A stretch of DNA of 64,000 nucleotides from Archangium gephyra (GCF_001027285.1 NZ_CP011509.1:1682501-1746500), one strand, 5' to 3'; shown: positions 14,201 to 24,084, counted from the stretch's first letter. Notes: generated by a model from the sequence alone, not told the origin. Numbers and translations: made by a program.

Positions 14201-17071
14201 TCAGAAGCTGCCGGAGAGCTGCAGCGTGAAGGTGCGGCCGTACTGGGGCACGGGCGCGGCGGCGCGCTCGGTGCCGAGCGGCAGGGCGTAGCGGGTGTCG
14301 AGCAGGTTCTGCACGCCGGCGAAGTAGCGCAGGCGCTGGAACTCGCCGGACAGGCCCACGCCCAGCAGCAGGGCCTCGCCGTGCTCCACCCCATCCTCCT
14401 TCGTGCCGCCCCGGGCGCTCTGGTAGGTGGCCTGGGTGGCCAGGCGCAGGTCCCCGGTGCCCAGGGGCAGCAGCAACCGTCCGGACGCCAGGTGCGCGGG
14501 GGCGGAGGCCACCACCTCCTCCGAGGCATTCTGGAGGGTGACGAAGGAGTAGGTCAGGTCCACCATCAGGTTGCGGCCCGGCTGCCAGTGCAGACCGGCC
14601 TCGGCGCCCCAGGCGAGCGTCTCGCCGGGCCGGTTGCTGAAGACGAGGCACTCCATGGTCCCGCTCGGGCTGCCGCACCGGGGCGGTCCTGGCTGCGACT
14701 CCAGCACCACAAGGTTGGAGATGCGATTGTGGTAGCCGGCCACGGTCAGACGCAGCTCGTCCGTCAGGTTGTGCGCGTGCTCGAGCTCCAGGGTGGTGAT
14801 GGTCTCCGGCTCCAGCGCACCGGCGGCCGCCTGGGTGACGCCGCCGTCGTTGTAGTCGAGCTCGTAGGCGTTGGGCGCGCGGAAGGCGCGGCCGGCCACC
14901 AGCTTGGTGAGGCCCTTGTCGTAGGGGTGGGCGATGAGGGCCAGCCGGGGGGTGAGGGGCGTCGCGTCCAGGTCGAGGTACTTGTCCAGACGCAGCCCCG
15001 CCGAGAGCGTCAGCCGCGGGTGCAGGCGCCACTCGTCCATCAGGTAGGTGGAGAGCAGCACGCGGCTGCGGCTGATCAGCAGGGGGTTGGCGTTGGCGGG
15101 ACCGAAGCTCTCCTGCTCCACGCGCAGCTGGCTCTGTCCCTCCAGTCCCACGGTGAGGCGGTGGGTGTCGGAGAGGTGGATGAGGAAGCGGGCCTCGGCG
15201 GAGAGCCAGTCTGCACGGCCGGCGTCGGTGTCCCGCCGCAGGCTGTTGTCCGGCTGCCTGTACATCCAATAACCCCGATAGCGGCTGGCGTCATAGGAGC
15301 CGCGCAGCGACAGACTCACCCGTTCGCCCAGGGACTTCTCGTAGCGCGCCTCGACGAAGCCGCGCAGATCCTCCACCTGGGTCCCCTCGACGCCCAGCAC
15401 CGTGCCGTAGGGGCCGGAGGGAATCTGCTTCTGCCGGCCGTGGAACTGCGCCTGCAAGGACAGCGCGCCGAGGCGGGCCCGCACCGAGGCGGTGGCCGCG
15501 CGCTCCCCGTCCAACCCCTGCACCAGCGGCAGGCCCCCACCCAGCGCGGTCAGCTCCGCGCCCCGCGTGTTCACCCCCGCCACGGACAGCAGCGCCGAGT
15601 CGCGCCCGTTGTCCCACGCCGCCGTGCCGTGCAGCCGCGTGGTGCCCAGCGCCTCCACCGCCGCCGTGGCCTCCACCGTGCGATCCAGGCCCAGCGACTC
15701 GCGCGGCACCACGTTGATGACGGCGAAGAAGGCGCCCGTACCGTAGAGCGCGCTGCCCGGGCCGCGCACCACCTCGATCCGGTCCACCTCCTCGAGGTCC
15801 ACCGACAAGTCCCGTGCCGAGTAGCCCTGACCGGCCCACACGTCGTTGACGGAGTGGCCGTCCCAGAGGATGAGGACGCGGGTGTTGAAGTCTCCCGGGG
15901 GCGCGAAGCCGCGCACGCCCAGGTACGTGTAGGAGCGGTCGTTGGAGACGAAGAAGCCGCGCACGGCGGCCAGTGCCTCGGCCACCGTGGTGTAGCCGAA
16001 GGCGCGCAGCTCCTCCTGGGAGAGGACGGTGGTGGAGGCGGGGGCCTCGTCCACCGAGAGCAGGCTCTTGGAGGCGGCGCGCACCGGCGGCGGCTCGTAG
16101 CGCAGGTCCGCGTGGAATTTCGTGTCCTGGTCGGCCACCACCGTCACCAGCTGGCGCACGGTGCGCACGTCCGGGCTCTCCACCTCCAGGGTGTGCTCGC
16201 CCTCGGGCAGCGTCACGACGGTGGGGGTGAAGCCCGTGGAGTGGCCGTCCACGCGCACCGAGGCGTTGTCCCGGTTGGCGGTGATGATGATGCGGCCGGT
16301 GGGCTTCTCCTGCGGGCGCAGCGACACCTGCAGGGGGATGCGTCCATCCGCAGGCACGTCCACCAGCATCTGCGCCGGAGCGTGGCCGGGGGCCTTCACG
16401 TGCAGCACGTGCCGGCCGGGCGTGAGGCTCAGCGTCCCGGGGACACGCCCCACCACGGGGCCCTCCGTGGACTCGTGCACCTCCGCGCCCTCGGGAGTGC
16501 CGGTGAGCTCCACCGTGCCGGTGATGAGCTCCAGCTTGAACTCCTGCGCGGCGGAGCGGCCTCGCGCCACGTAGACGGTCTCCTCCGCGCGGCGGTAGCC
16601 CTCCTTGCGCACCATCACCTTGTGGCGCCCGGGCGGCAGCGCGAGCGTCTGCGGCGAGAGCCCGCGGATGCCCAGGTCCTCCCGGTCCACGAGCACCTCG
16701 GCCCCCGGCGGCTCCGTGGTGACGCGCACCAGGGCCACCTTGGGACGCAGCCGCTCCAGCGCGCGGCGCACCTCGGCCTCGTCCGAGTTGCTCAGCCGCT
16801 CCTGGGCCAGGTCGTTGTAGTAGCGGTAGGCCTCGTTGTAGCGGGTGAGCGCCTCGTAGCAGCGGGCGATGTTGAAGAGGACGTTGCGGTTGGGCACCAG
16901 CCGGTAGCTGGTGAAGTAGGAGCGCAGTGCCTCGACGTAGTGGCCCTGGGCGTACGCCTCATTGCCCACCTCGAAGGCCACGTCCGCTTCATCCGCGGTG
17001 TTGTTGGCCCGCGCGGCCGTGGGCAGGAGCAGCAGCGACAGGAGGAGGGAAGTGAGGCGGAGCACACGCAT
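14201..17071 (-). CDS. TonB-dependent receptor with TPR and three PEGA domains
   Basis: A 956-residue outer-membrane protein. After a signal peptide (to ~residue 22) comes a TPR-like helical region (25-110, EALRSYFTSYRLVPNRNVLFNIARC), then three PEGA repeats (about 115-170, 185-240, 258-313), a TonB plug (338-457, with TVLSQEELRAFGYTTVAEAL and EVVRGPGSALYGTGAFFAVI), and a 22-strand-type barrel to the C-terminal LQLSGSF. TPR and PEGA modules before a plug are unusual and would sit in the periplasm, perhaps contacting peptidoglycan or a partner. The ligand is unknown. It stops only three bases from the convergent kinase stop. Upstream 85 bases lies the co-directional HIT gene. Confidence 0.9.
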   Translation of the reverse strand: MRVLRLTSLLLSLLLLPTAARANNTADEADVAFEVGNEAYAQGHYVEALRSYFTSYRLVPNRNVLFNIARCYEALTRYNEAYRYYNDLAQERLSNSDEAEVRRALERLRPKVALVRVTTEPPGAEVLVDREDLGIRGLSPQTLALPPGRHKVMVRKEGYRRAEETVYVARGRSAAQEFKLELITGTVELTGTPEGAEVHESTEGPVVGRVPGTLSLTPGRHVLHVKAPGHAPAQMLVDVPADGRIPLQVSLRPQEKPTGRIIITANRDNASVRVDGHSTGFTPTVVTLPEGEHTLEVESPDVRTVRQLVTVVADQDTKFHADLRYEPPPVRAASKSLLSVDEAPASTTVLSQEELRAFGYTTVAEALAAVRGFFVSNDRSYTYLGVRGFAPPGDFNTRVLILWDGHSVNDVWAGQGYSARDLSVDLEEVDRIEVVRGPGSALYGTGAFFAVINVVPRESLGLDRTVEATAAVEALGTTRLHGTAAWDNGRDSALLSVAGVNTRGAELTALGGGLPLVQGLDGERAATASVRARLGALSLQAQFHGRQKQIPSGPYGTVLGVEGTQVEDLRGFVEARYEKSLGERVSLSLRGSYDASRYRGYWMYRQPDNSLRRDTDAGRADWLSAEARFLIHLSDTHRLTVGLEGQSQLRVEQESFGPANANPLLISRSRVLLSTYLMDEWRLHPRLTLSAGLRLDKYLDLDATPLTPRLALIAHPYDKGLTKLVAGRAFRAPNAYELDYNDGGVTQAAAGALEPETITTLELEHAHNLTDELRLTVAGYHNRISNLVVLESQPGPPRCGSPSGTMECLVFSNRPGETLAWGAEAGLHWQPGRNLMVDLTYSFVTLQNASEEVVASAPAHLASGRLLLPLGTGDLRLATQATYQSARGGTKEDGVEHGEALLLGVGLSGEFQRLRYFAGVQNLLDTRYALPLGTERAAAPVPQYGRTFTLQLSGSF

Positions 17072-17156
17072 GGCGGCCGCATTCTTCCACGTCAGCGCCC
17101 CAGGTCCACCCGTGCGCCTCCAGGAGGGCAGGCGGGCGGACATCTCTCCCGACAGC

Positions 17157-17606
17157 TCATCCCGCCAAGGCCGCCGCCAGGGCCCGGGCCGTCGCCTCCA
17201 GCTCGGCCTCCGGGCGCAGGTCTCCGGGCGTCCCCTCGAAGGCTCCCCGCCCCCACAGCCGCTGGGGCGTGTCCCGGTAGCGCGGCACCAGGTGCAGGTG
17301 GAAATGGCGCAGCACGTCACCGATGGCGAAGGCGTAGGCATGCTCCGCGCCGAGCACCTCGCGCTGGGCCCTCATCACCCGCGCGGCGAAGGGGCCCAGC
17401 TCCCGCGCCGCCTCGTCGTCCAGGTCGTACAGCGCGCGCGCGTGCCGCACGCTGGTGAGCACCACCCAGCCGGGCAGGGGACTGGGCGAGGCCACGCCAT
17501 GCAGCACCAGCCCCGCCGAGCGGGCGAGCACTCCTCCCACGGGCCGGGTGCTTCCCCCCACGATGGCGCAGCCCAGGCACGGCGCATTCACATCCACGTC
17601 GCTCAT
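17157..17606 (-). CDS. HIT-family nucleotide hydrolase/transferase
   Basis: A 149-residue histidine-triad protein (MSDVDVNAPCLGC). The catalytic triad motif is HFHLHLVPR near residue 112, with the central His acting as nucleophile on nucleotide phosphoramidates or dinucleotides. An N-terminal CLGC pair may bind zinc, as in many HIT proteins. Cytosolic, no signal peptide. The start at 17606 follows a plausible intergenic region; the open frame extends to 17765 but overlaps the divergent lipoprotein promoter. Its substrate is not predictable; adenosine phosphoramidate or Ap4A are common for the family. It precedes the TonB receptor gene and may share its transcript, though function gives no link. 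Confidence 0.85.
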   Translation of the reverse strand: MSDVDVNAPCLGCAIVGGSTRPVGGVLARSAGLVLHGVASPSPLPGWVVLTSVRHARALYDLDDEAARELGPFAARVMRAQREVLGAEHAYAFAIGDVLRHFHLHLVPRYRDTPQRLWGRGAFEGTPGDLRPEAELEATARALAAALAG

Positions 17607-17778
17607 GGCGCCCACGCTACCACCCGGCCCTCGCGGAAATGTCCGCCCCCGTTGCACCCTACCCGCTGCGTCCGAGGCAAGGGGCCAACTGTGCCCTTCT
17701 TGACGCAGCGGGCCCGGTCGGAGACTGTCTTGCCGCCGCCCTTCGTGGGCTGAAACTCCAAGCATTCAAGGTGGGAAG

Positions 17779-19422
17779 ATGAAGAAGCATTGGGCAATCG
17801 TGCTGCCGCTCCTGGTCGTCGGATGCACGCCGGAGGACAAGGATGGAGATGGCATCGCCGACGGGGTGCGCGATCCGGACTCCGTGACGGTGGTGGTCCC
17901 GGCCACCCCCCAGGGGACGGTCTCCGGCCAGGTGCTCAACACCCGGATGGAGCCGCTCGCCGACGCCAAGGTGAAGCTCACCATCGGCAGCGCCACGGCG
18001 GAGAAGCCCTTCGAGACGACGACGGACGCCTCGGGCAACTTCCTCCTCACCCACGTGCCGGCCGGCTCCGAGGTGCTGGTGACCGTCAGCAAGGAGGGCC
18101 ACGCCACGCTGCGCGCCAGCGCCCTGGTGCCCTCCCACGCGGGCAACATCCCCATCAACAACGGCAACGCCAACATCGGCGCCATCGCCCTCGCCGAGAC
18201 GAAGAGCAGCGTGAGCTTCTCGCTCGTCACGCCCTCGGGCTACCCCGCCCGCGGCGCCAAGGCGTACGTCGAGGCCGTCCCCGCTGGCACCATCGCCTTC
18301 AACGGCGGCACGGCCTCGGCCGTCAGCTCGGTGGTGGTCACCGCCGAGGCGGATGCCCTGGGGGTCGTCACCTTCCCCAACGTGCCCTCCCCCGCGGAGC
18401 TCGCGCGCATTGGCGGCGTGGGTGAGGCCGCCGGTGGCTACCGCGTCTGGGTGGATCCGGTGGACTACAACAACGACGGCATCTTCGACGCGGGCGGCTA
18501 TGCGCAGAAGATCGACGCCGCGACGCTGGTGGTGAGCGGCGGCTCGCAGATGCTGCGGCTGCCCGCCCCGCGCAACGACTCCGGCGGCACGGGAGCCACG
18601 GGCTTCCAGCTCGTGGCCACCAACGTCCCCAGCCTCAACTACGTGAAGCTGGCGGATGGGGATGCCGCCAGGCCCGCCATGGAGCTGCAGAAGAAGCCCC
18701 TGCGCAACCTGGTCCGGCCCGGCGAGCCCATCTACCTGGGCTTCAGCCAGCCCGTGGCCCGCGAGTCGCTGCTGGCGCTCGTGGCGGACGAGTACGGCCG
18801 CGAGAAGTACGACGTCATCGTCACGGCGAGCGCCGCCGGGGACATCTACACGCTCATGCCCCCCGCCTCCATCCGCGAGGGCGTGGAGTACAACATCATC
18901 CTGCGCGCCACCTCGGCGTATGACGGCACCGTGCGCACCTGGAAGGGCTACTTCATCAGCGGGGACCCCAGGACTCCCCGGCCGCTGCAGCTCGCCACCG
19001 CCGTCTACAAGGATGGGGGCACCGGCACCGTCGGCACCCTGGACCCGGGCGAGTGCATCATCCTCAGCTTCAACCAGGCCGTGCTGCCCTCGGCCACGCT
19101 GCTCGACGCCGTCGTCACCACGGGCGAGGCCAGCCCGCCGTCCTTCAAGGCGGCGCCCGCCGCTCCGCCCTCCACCAACCCCTGCTTCACCGCGGAGTCG
19201 CCGACGAAGTACCCCATCGACTCCACGAACTTCAACGAGACCACCACCCGCTTCGTCTTCACCTACAGCGGCGCGGCGATCAACCTCACCACCTTCACCG
19301 TCAAGGTGAAGGCGGATTTCACGAGGTTCCAGTCCTCGGACCTGTCCACGTATTACGAGTCCGCCTGGGGCACGCCCGTGTCCTCGGGCACCAGTCTCGA
19401 GGCGCCGCTGGGCAAGCTGTAG
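17779..19422 (+). CDS. Lipoprotein with carboxypeptidase-regulatory-like domain
   Basis: A 547-residue secreted lipoprotein (MKKHWAIVLPLLVVGC). Directly after the lipid cysteine is an acidic calcium-like loop (EDKDGDGIADGV). A carboxypeptidase-regulatory/CNA-B-like beta sandwich follows (~residues 47-115, GTVSGQVLNTRMEPLADAKV, FLLTHVPAGSEV), and a second Asp-rich segment near DYNNDGIFDAGG. The C-terminal half contains two Ig-like regions, one with the phrase FSQPVARESLLALVADEYGR typical of Big_5-type bacterial Ig domains. It is probably a surface adhesin or structural lipoprotein. Cysteines near the C-terminus (ECIILSF, NPCFTAE) could pair. Ribosome site GTGGGAAG precedes the ATG. No enzyme motif seen. 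Confidence 0.8.
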   Translation: MKKHWAIVLPLLVVGCTPEDKDGDGIADGVRDPDSVTVVVPATPQGTVSGQVLNTRMEPLADAKVKLTIGSATAEKPFETTTDASGNFLLTHVPAGSEVLVTVSKEGHATLRASALVPSHAGNIPINNGNANIGAIALAETKSSVSFSLVTPSGYPARGAKAYVEAVPAGTIAFNGGTASAVSSVVVTAEADALGVVTFPNVPSPAELARIGGVGEAAGGYRVWVDPVDYNNDGIFDAGGYAQKIDAATLVVSGGSQMLRLPAPRNDSGGTGATGFQLVATNVPSLNYVKLADGDAARPAMELQKKPLRNLVRPGEPIYLGFSQPVARESLLALVADEYGREKYDVIVTASAAGDIYTLMPPASIREGVEYNIILRATSAYDGTVRTWKGYFISGDPRTPRPLQLATAVYKDGGTGTVGTLDPGECIILSFNQAVLPSATLLDAVVTTGEASPPSFKAAPAAPPSTNPCFTAESPTKYPIDSTNFNETTTRFVFTYSGAAINLTTFTVKVKADFTRFQSSDLSTYYESAWGTPVSSGTSLEAPLGKL

Positions 19423-19647
19423 CGGGCTGTAGTCCGGCCCCGAGTGCTGGTGGGCGGTGGAGGGCAGGCGTCCAGGCGGCACTGCGCGGCCTGGATACGC
19501 CAAGTCACCATCGCTGTGAGTGAAGTGTCCGGGCCACGACAGGATTTGTGGCCCGGATGCGCTTGGACCCTGGCGGTCACGAGCGCATCCGCGGGGCCGT
19601 ACATAGCATGGTGCGGCGTTCCCACCTTGTACGAGGGGCCCCGTGTC

Positions 19648-20115
19648 ATGACCTTACCGCTCACGCAAACCCTCGAAAACAGGCTGCATGACGGCGGCGA
19701 GCCGTCCGAGGCGGCCAACACGGTCGAGCGCCGGCGCGTGCTCGTGGTCGACGACTTCGACGATGCCCGCGAGATGTACGCGGAGTACCTGGAGTTTGTC
19801 GGCTTTCAGGTAGAAGTGGCCCGCAATGGGGTCGAGGCGGTGGAGAAGGCCCAGGGTGTCCTACCGGACATCATCCTGATGGACCTGTCGCTGCCGGTGA
19901 TGGATGGCTGGGAGGCCACGCGCCGGTTGAAGCAGGACCAGCGCACCCGGGACATTCCGGTGATGGCGCTCAGCGGCCACGTGCTGGCGGGCAACGCGGA
20001 GCAGGCCCGGCAGGCCGGGGCGGACGAGTTCGTGGCCAAGCCCTGCCTGCCGCAGGACCTGGAAGACCGCATCCGCCGGATGCTCAAGCCCAGCAAGTCG
20101 AAGAGCAGCCCCTAG
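19648..20115 (+). CDS. Single-domain response regulator
   Basis: A 155-residue receiver protein with no output domain. The fold markers are present: VLVVDDFDD (acidic pocket), MDLSLPVMDGWEA with the phosphoacceptor Asp, a Ser switch in MALSGH and the invariant Lys in FVAKPC. A ~28-residue N-terminal tail and a basic C-terminal tail (LKPSKSKSS) flank it. Such stand-alone receivers relay phosphate or bind a partner. It stops 21 bases before the GTG of the kinase/nSTAND/FGE gene, so the two are probably an operon, giving a possible link between His-Asp and Ser/Thr signalling. The ATG at 19648 was chosen; the frame is open further upstream. Confidence 0.9.
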   Translation: MTLPLTQTLENRLHDGGEPSEAANTVERRRVLVVDDFDDAREMYAEYLEFVGFQVEVARNGVEAVEKAQGVLPDIILMDLSLPVMDGWEATRRLKQDQRTRDIPVMALSGHVLAGNAEQARQAGADEFVAKPCLPQDLEDRIRRMLKPSKSKSSP

Positions 20116-20136
20116 CGCACAGGGACGAACGAGCCC

Positions 20137-23100
20137 GTGGGCCCTCCGCCTGCAATCCGGTCCAGCGTCGACGGGTGGACTCCACCCGAGGCGTTCGACG
20201 AGTACCGCCTGGTGCGCCTCATCGGTCATGGCGCGACGGGACGCGTGTACCTCGCGCACGACACCCTGCTCGACAGGCCGGTGGCGGTGAAGTTCGTGCG
20301 CGCGCTGGGCTCCGGCGCGCTCGCGCGTTTCCTCGTGGAGGCCCGGGCCGCGGCGCGTGTCCAGCACCCCCACGTCGTCACCCTCTACCGGGTGGGGCAG
20401 CTGGAGAACCACCCCTACCTCATCTCCGAGTTCATCCGCGGCACCTCGCTGGACCGGCTGCCCCGGCCCATGCCGTGGGAGCGCGTGCTGGCGCTCGGCA
20501 GGGACCTGGCGCGGGGGCTGGGGGCCGCGCACCGGCGTGGCGTGCTGCACCGCGACATCAAACCCGCCAACGCCCTGCTCACCGAGACGGGTGAGGTGAA
20601 GCTACTGGACTTCGGGCTGGCCAAGCTGCTGGACGCGGACGCTCCCCGCGACGAGGACTCGCCGCCCGACGTGCTCCCGGGCCCTCCGCCCTCCCTGCCC
20701 GAGCTGGACGCGGACAGCGTGGCGGGCTCGCTCGACGGGGTGGATCTGCCGTCGCTGCCCGCGGGCATGCTGGTGGGCACGCCCTATTACATGTCCCCGG
20801 AGGCCTGGGCCGGGGAGGAGCTCACCGCGCGCAGCGACGTGTACTCGCTGGGGCTGGTGCTCTACGAGCTGTGCGCCGGCCGCGGCCCCTTCCGGCACGT
20901 GCCCCTCAAGGAGCTCTCCCATGCGGTGCGCACCCAGGACGCGCGGCCGCTGGCCGAGGCCGTGCCGGGCGTGGACCCGGACTTCGCGGCCGTGGTGGAC
21001 CGGTGCCTGCGCCGCGCGCCCGAGGAGCGCTTCGCCTCCGCCGTGCCGCTGCTGGATGCGCTGGAGCTGCTCTCCCGCGACGAGTGGGCGGGCGCCGTGC
21101 CCGAGGGCAATCCCTACCGCGGCCTGCAGGCCTTCGAGGCCGAGCACCGGGCCCTCTTCTTCGGCCGGCAGCGGGAGCAGCGCGAGGTGATGAACCGGCT
21201 CCGGGCCGAGCCCTTCGTGCTCGTCGCCGGGGACTCGGGCGTGGGCAAGTCCTCGCTGTGTCTGGCCGGCGTGCTACCCCGGGTGACCGATGGGGCGCTG
21301 GAGGACGGGCGGCGCTGGCGCGGGGTGCGGCTGATTCCGGGACGGCGTCCCGCGGCCGCGCTCGCCGCCGCGTTGGCTCCCGTGCTGGGCGCCGACGAGG
21401 AGGGACTGGTGGCCTCCCTGCGCTCGGACCCCACGGGGCTGGCGCGCCGGCTGCGGGCCTCGCTCGGCGCGGAGCAGGGGCTCGCCCTCTACGTGGACCA
21501 GCTGGAGGAGCTGGTGACGCTGGCGGGGGAAGCGGAGGCCGCGCAGGCGGGGCTCGCGCTCGGGGGACTGGCCGAGGGCGTGTCCGGCGTGCGCCTGCTG
21601 GCCACCTGCCGCAGTGACTTCCTCACCCGCCTCACGGCGGTGCCGGGCCTGGGCGCGCTGGTGCCCGGGGCCCTGTACCTGCTGCGGGCGCTCGGCCCGG
21701 AGGAGATTCGCGAGGCGGTGGTGGGCCCGGCGCGGGTGACGGACGTGCGCTTCGAGTCCGAGGCCCTGGTGGATGCGCTGGTGGCCTCGGCCGCCGGGGG
21801 CGGGCTGCCGCTGCTGCAGTTCGCGCTCGCCGAGCTGTGGGAGGCGCGCGACGTGGACGCGGGCCTCATCACCCAGGCCGCGCTGGACGGGCTGGGGGGC
21901 GTGGCGGGCGCGCTGGCCATGCACGCGGACGCGGCCATGGCGCGCCTGCTGCCGGATCAACGCACGGCCGCGCGCGGCGTGCTGCTGCGCCTCATCACCC
22001 CGGAGGGCACCCGGGCGCGCAAGACGGGCCAGGAGCTGGTGGGTGATGACCCCCACCACCGCGCGGTGCTGGAGGCGCTGGTGCGCGCGCGCCTGCTGCT
22101 GGCGCGGGAGGTGGATGGCGGCACTTCCTATGAGGTGGCCCACGAGGCGCTGCTGACGGGGTGGGGCACCCTGGCGCGCTGGCTGGCCGAGGCCGCCGAG
22201 CTGCGCGAGGTGCAGGCCCGGCTGGAGGCGGACTCCGCCCACTGGGAGCGCGTGGGCCATGTGCGGGACATGCTCTGGAGCTCCCGGCAGCTGGCCGAGG
22301 CCGCCCCGCTCGACCGGGAGCAGCTCACCCGCCGCGAGCTGGCCTTCCTGGAGGCCTCGCGCCGCACCGTGGTGCGCAGCCGCCGCATGCGCCGGGCGCT
22401 CGCCGTGGGCTTCGTCCTGTCGCTGGGGCTCGTCTACGCGGGGCTGCGGATGCACGAGGCCGCGGTGCGCGACCGGGCCGTGCGCGGCTGGCTGACGGAG
22501 GCCGCCACCGCCATGCACGAGGTGCAGCGCGAGCGCACGGCCTTCTCCACCGCGCGCGAGGAGGCGCTGGGCCACTACGACGCCGGCCGCAAGGAGCAGG
22601 GCGACGCGGCCTGGGCGCGCACCACGCTCGCGGAGGCCGTGCTGCACCGGCGCCTCGACGAGGCGGGGGACCACCTGGAGCACGCGCTGGTGTTGGACCC
22701 CATGCGCGAGGACGTCCGCGCCGCCCTGGCCGACTTCCTCCTCGAGCGGGCCCTCCACGCCGAGCAGGCGCTGGAGACCAGTGAGCTGACGGCACTGCTG
22801 CAGCGGCTGCGGCTGTATGACACGACGGGCGAGCGCTGGCGGCGCTGGACGTCTCCCGCGCTCGTCACCCTGGAGCTGCCCGTCCCCGGCGCGGTGCTGG
22901 AGCTGCGGCCCGCGTCCCGGGACGTGGAGGGCCGGGAGACGATTGGCGAGCCGGTGCCGATGCCGCCGGGGCCCTGGGTGGACGTGGCGGTGCCACCGGG
23001 CGACTGGCGGCTGACGGTGCGTGCCCCGGGTTTCGAGCCCGCGCTCGTCCCGCTGCGCCTGGCGCGAGGGGAGCGCCGGCGCCTGGCCCCGCCGCTGTTG

Positions 23101-23949
23101 CGCCAGGGACAGGTGCCCCTGGGCTTCGTCTACGTCCCGCCGGGGCGCGTGCTCTTCGGCAGCGCGGCGGATGCGAGCGTGCGCGGCTTCTTCAACGCCG
23201 TGCCGCTGCACGCCAAGGAGACGGCGGGCTTCCTCATCGCCCGCCAGGAGACGACGTACACGGAGTGGCTGACCTACCTGGAGTCGCTGCCCGCGGCCGA
23301 GCGCGTGCGCCGCCAGCCGCGCACGAGCACCACCTACCACGGCATGCTCCGGCTGGCGCGGGAGCATGGCACCTGGACGCTGCGCTTCCAGCCCGGCGGC
23401 GTGCCCTACACCGTGCGGGTGGGCGAGCGGCTGCGCTACGCGAAGCGGGACCGGCGGGTGGAGCAGGACTGGACGCGCTTCCCCGTCACCGGCATCTCCT
23501 TCGAGGACGCGGAGGCCTACGCGGCCTGGCTGGACAAGACGGGCCGCGTGCCAGGGGCCCGGCTGTGCACGGAGCTGGAGTGGGAGCGCGCCGCGCGGGG
23601 CGAGGACGGCCGCGAGTTCCCCCACGGTGACGCGCTCGCCCCGGACGACGCCAACGTGGACCTCACCTACGGCAAGGAGCCCGGGGGCTTCGGCCCCGAC
23701 GAGGTGGGCGCGCACCCGGCCTCCCGCAGCCCCTTCGGCGTGGACGACCTGGCCGGCAACGCGTGGGAGTGGACGCGCTCGTCGCTGGAGCCCGGCAACG
23801 TGGTGGCGCGTGGAGGGGCCTATTACTTCGCCGCCGCCTCGGCGCGCCTGGCCAACCGCGAGATGCCCGAGCGCACCCTGCGCAACATCACCGTGGGCAT
23901 CCGCCTGTGCGCCGACCTGCCCTCCGGGGAGGCCTCCCCTCGGAAGTAG
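20137..23949 (+). CDS. Ser/Thr kinase - nSTAND1 NTPase - FGE-fold fusion protein
   Basis: A 1270-residue three-module protein with a GTG start. Module one is a Ser/Thr kinase (residues ~23-315; GHGATGRVY, Lys52, HRDIKPAN 138-145, DFG 158-160, TPYYMSPEAW), with a ~45-residue acidic/proline insert in the activation region. Module two begins with NPYRGLQAFEAEHRALFFGR (325-344) and a P-loop GDSGVGKSS (365-373), the hallmark of novel STAND NTPases, up to ~750. A single membrane helix follows (~751-772). Module three (~990-1260) is a formylglycine-generating-enzyme/sulfatase-modifying fold (RLCTELEWERAARG, GNAWEWT), but the active-site cysteine segment before the C-terminus reads YYFAAASARL with no Cys, so it is probably a binding domain. 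It is a likely signal receptor. Confidence 0.9.
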   Translation: MGPPPAIRSSVDGWTPPEAFDEYRLVRLIGHGATGRVYLAHDTLLDRPVAVKFVRALGSGALARFLVEARAAARVQHPHVVTLYRVGQLENHPYLISEFIRGTSLDRLPRPMPWERVLALGRDLARGLGAAHRRGVLHRDIKPANALLTETGEVKLLDFGLAKLLDADAPRDEDSPPDVLPGPPPSLPELDADSVAGSLDGVDLPSLPAGMLVGTPYYMSPEAWAGEELTARSDVYSLGLVLYELCAGRGPFRHVPLKELSHAVRTQDARPLAEAVPGVDPDFAAVVDRCLRRAPEERFASAVPLLDALELLSRDEWAGAVPEGNPYRGLQAFEAEHRALFFGRQREQREVMNRLRAEPFVLVAGDSGVGKSSLCLAGVLPRVTDGALEDGRRWRGVRLIPGRRPAAALAAALAPVLGADEEGLVASLRSDPTGLARRLRASLGAEQGLALYVDQLEELVTLAGEAEAAQAGLALGGLAEGVSGVRLLATCRSDFLTRLTAVPGLGALVPGALYLLRALGPEEIREAVVGPARVTDVRFESEALVDALVASAAGGGLPLLQFALAELWEARDVDAGLITQAALDGLGGVAGALAMHADAAMARLLPDQRTAARGVLLRLITPEGTRARKTGQELVGDDPHHRAVLEALVRARLLLAREVDGGTSYEVAHEALLTGWGTLARWLAEAAELREVQARLEADSAHWERVGHVRDMLWSSRQLAEAAPLDREQLTRRELAFLEASRRTVVRSRRMRRALAVGFVLSLGLVYAGLRMHEAAVRDRAVRGWLTEAATAMHEVQRERTAFSTAREEALGHYDAGRKEQGDAAWARTTLAEAVLHRRLDEAGDHLEHALVLDPMREDVRAALADFLLERALHAEQALETSELTALLQRLRLYDTTGERWRRWTSPALVTLELPVPGAVLELRPASRDVEGRETIGEPVPMPPGPWVDVAVPPGDWRLTVRAPGFEPALVPLRLARGERRRLAPPLLRQGQVPLGFVYVPPGRVLFGSAADASVRGFFNAVPLHAKETAGFLIARQETTYTEWLTYLESLPAAERVRRQPRTSTTYHGMLRLAREHGTWTLRFQPGGVPYTVRVGERLRYAKRDRRVEQDWTRFPVTGISFEDAEAYAAWLDKTGRVPGARLCTELEWERAARGEDGREFPHGDALAPDDANVDLTYGKEPGGFGPDEVGAHPASRSPFGVDDLAGNAWEWTRSSLEPGNVVARGGAYYFAAASARLANREMPERTLRNITVGIRLCADLPSGEASPRK

Positions 23950-24084
23950 CCTCACGGCGCTTGCCGCCAGTGATGGCTCCTGGACGGTGCAAGTGGCTGT
24001 AGGCGACATGTGTGGCTTGCCGTGCGGAAGACCACTGCACACCGTCCGCGCGTGCCGGGGACGGTGTTTCAGAGGGGTGGGGCC

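Noticed and set aside
14381-17458. Antisense frame of about 1025 codons across the TonB receptor
   Set aside because: No signal, fold or motif; residues are Arg/Gly/Val/His-rich, as expected of the reverse complement of a real gene.
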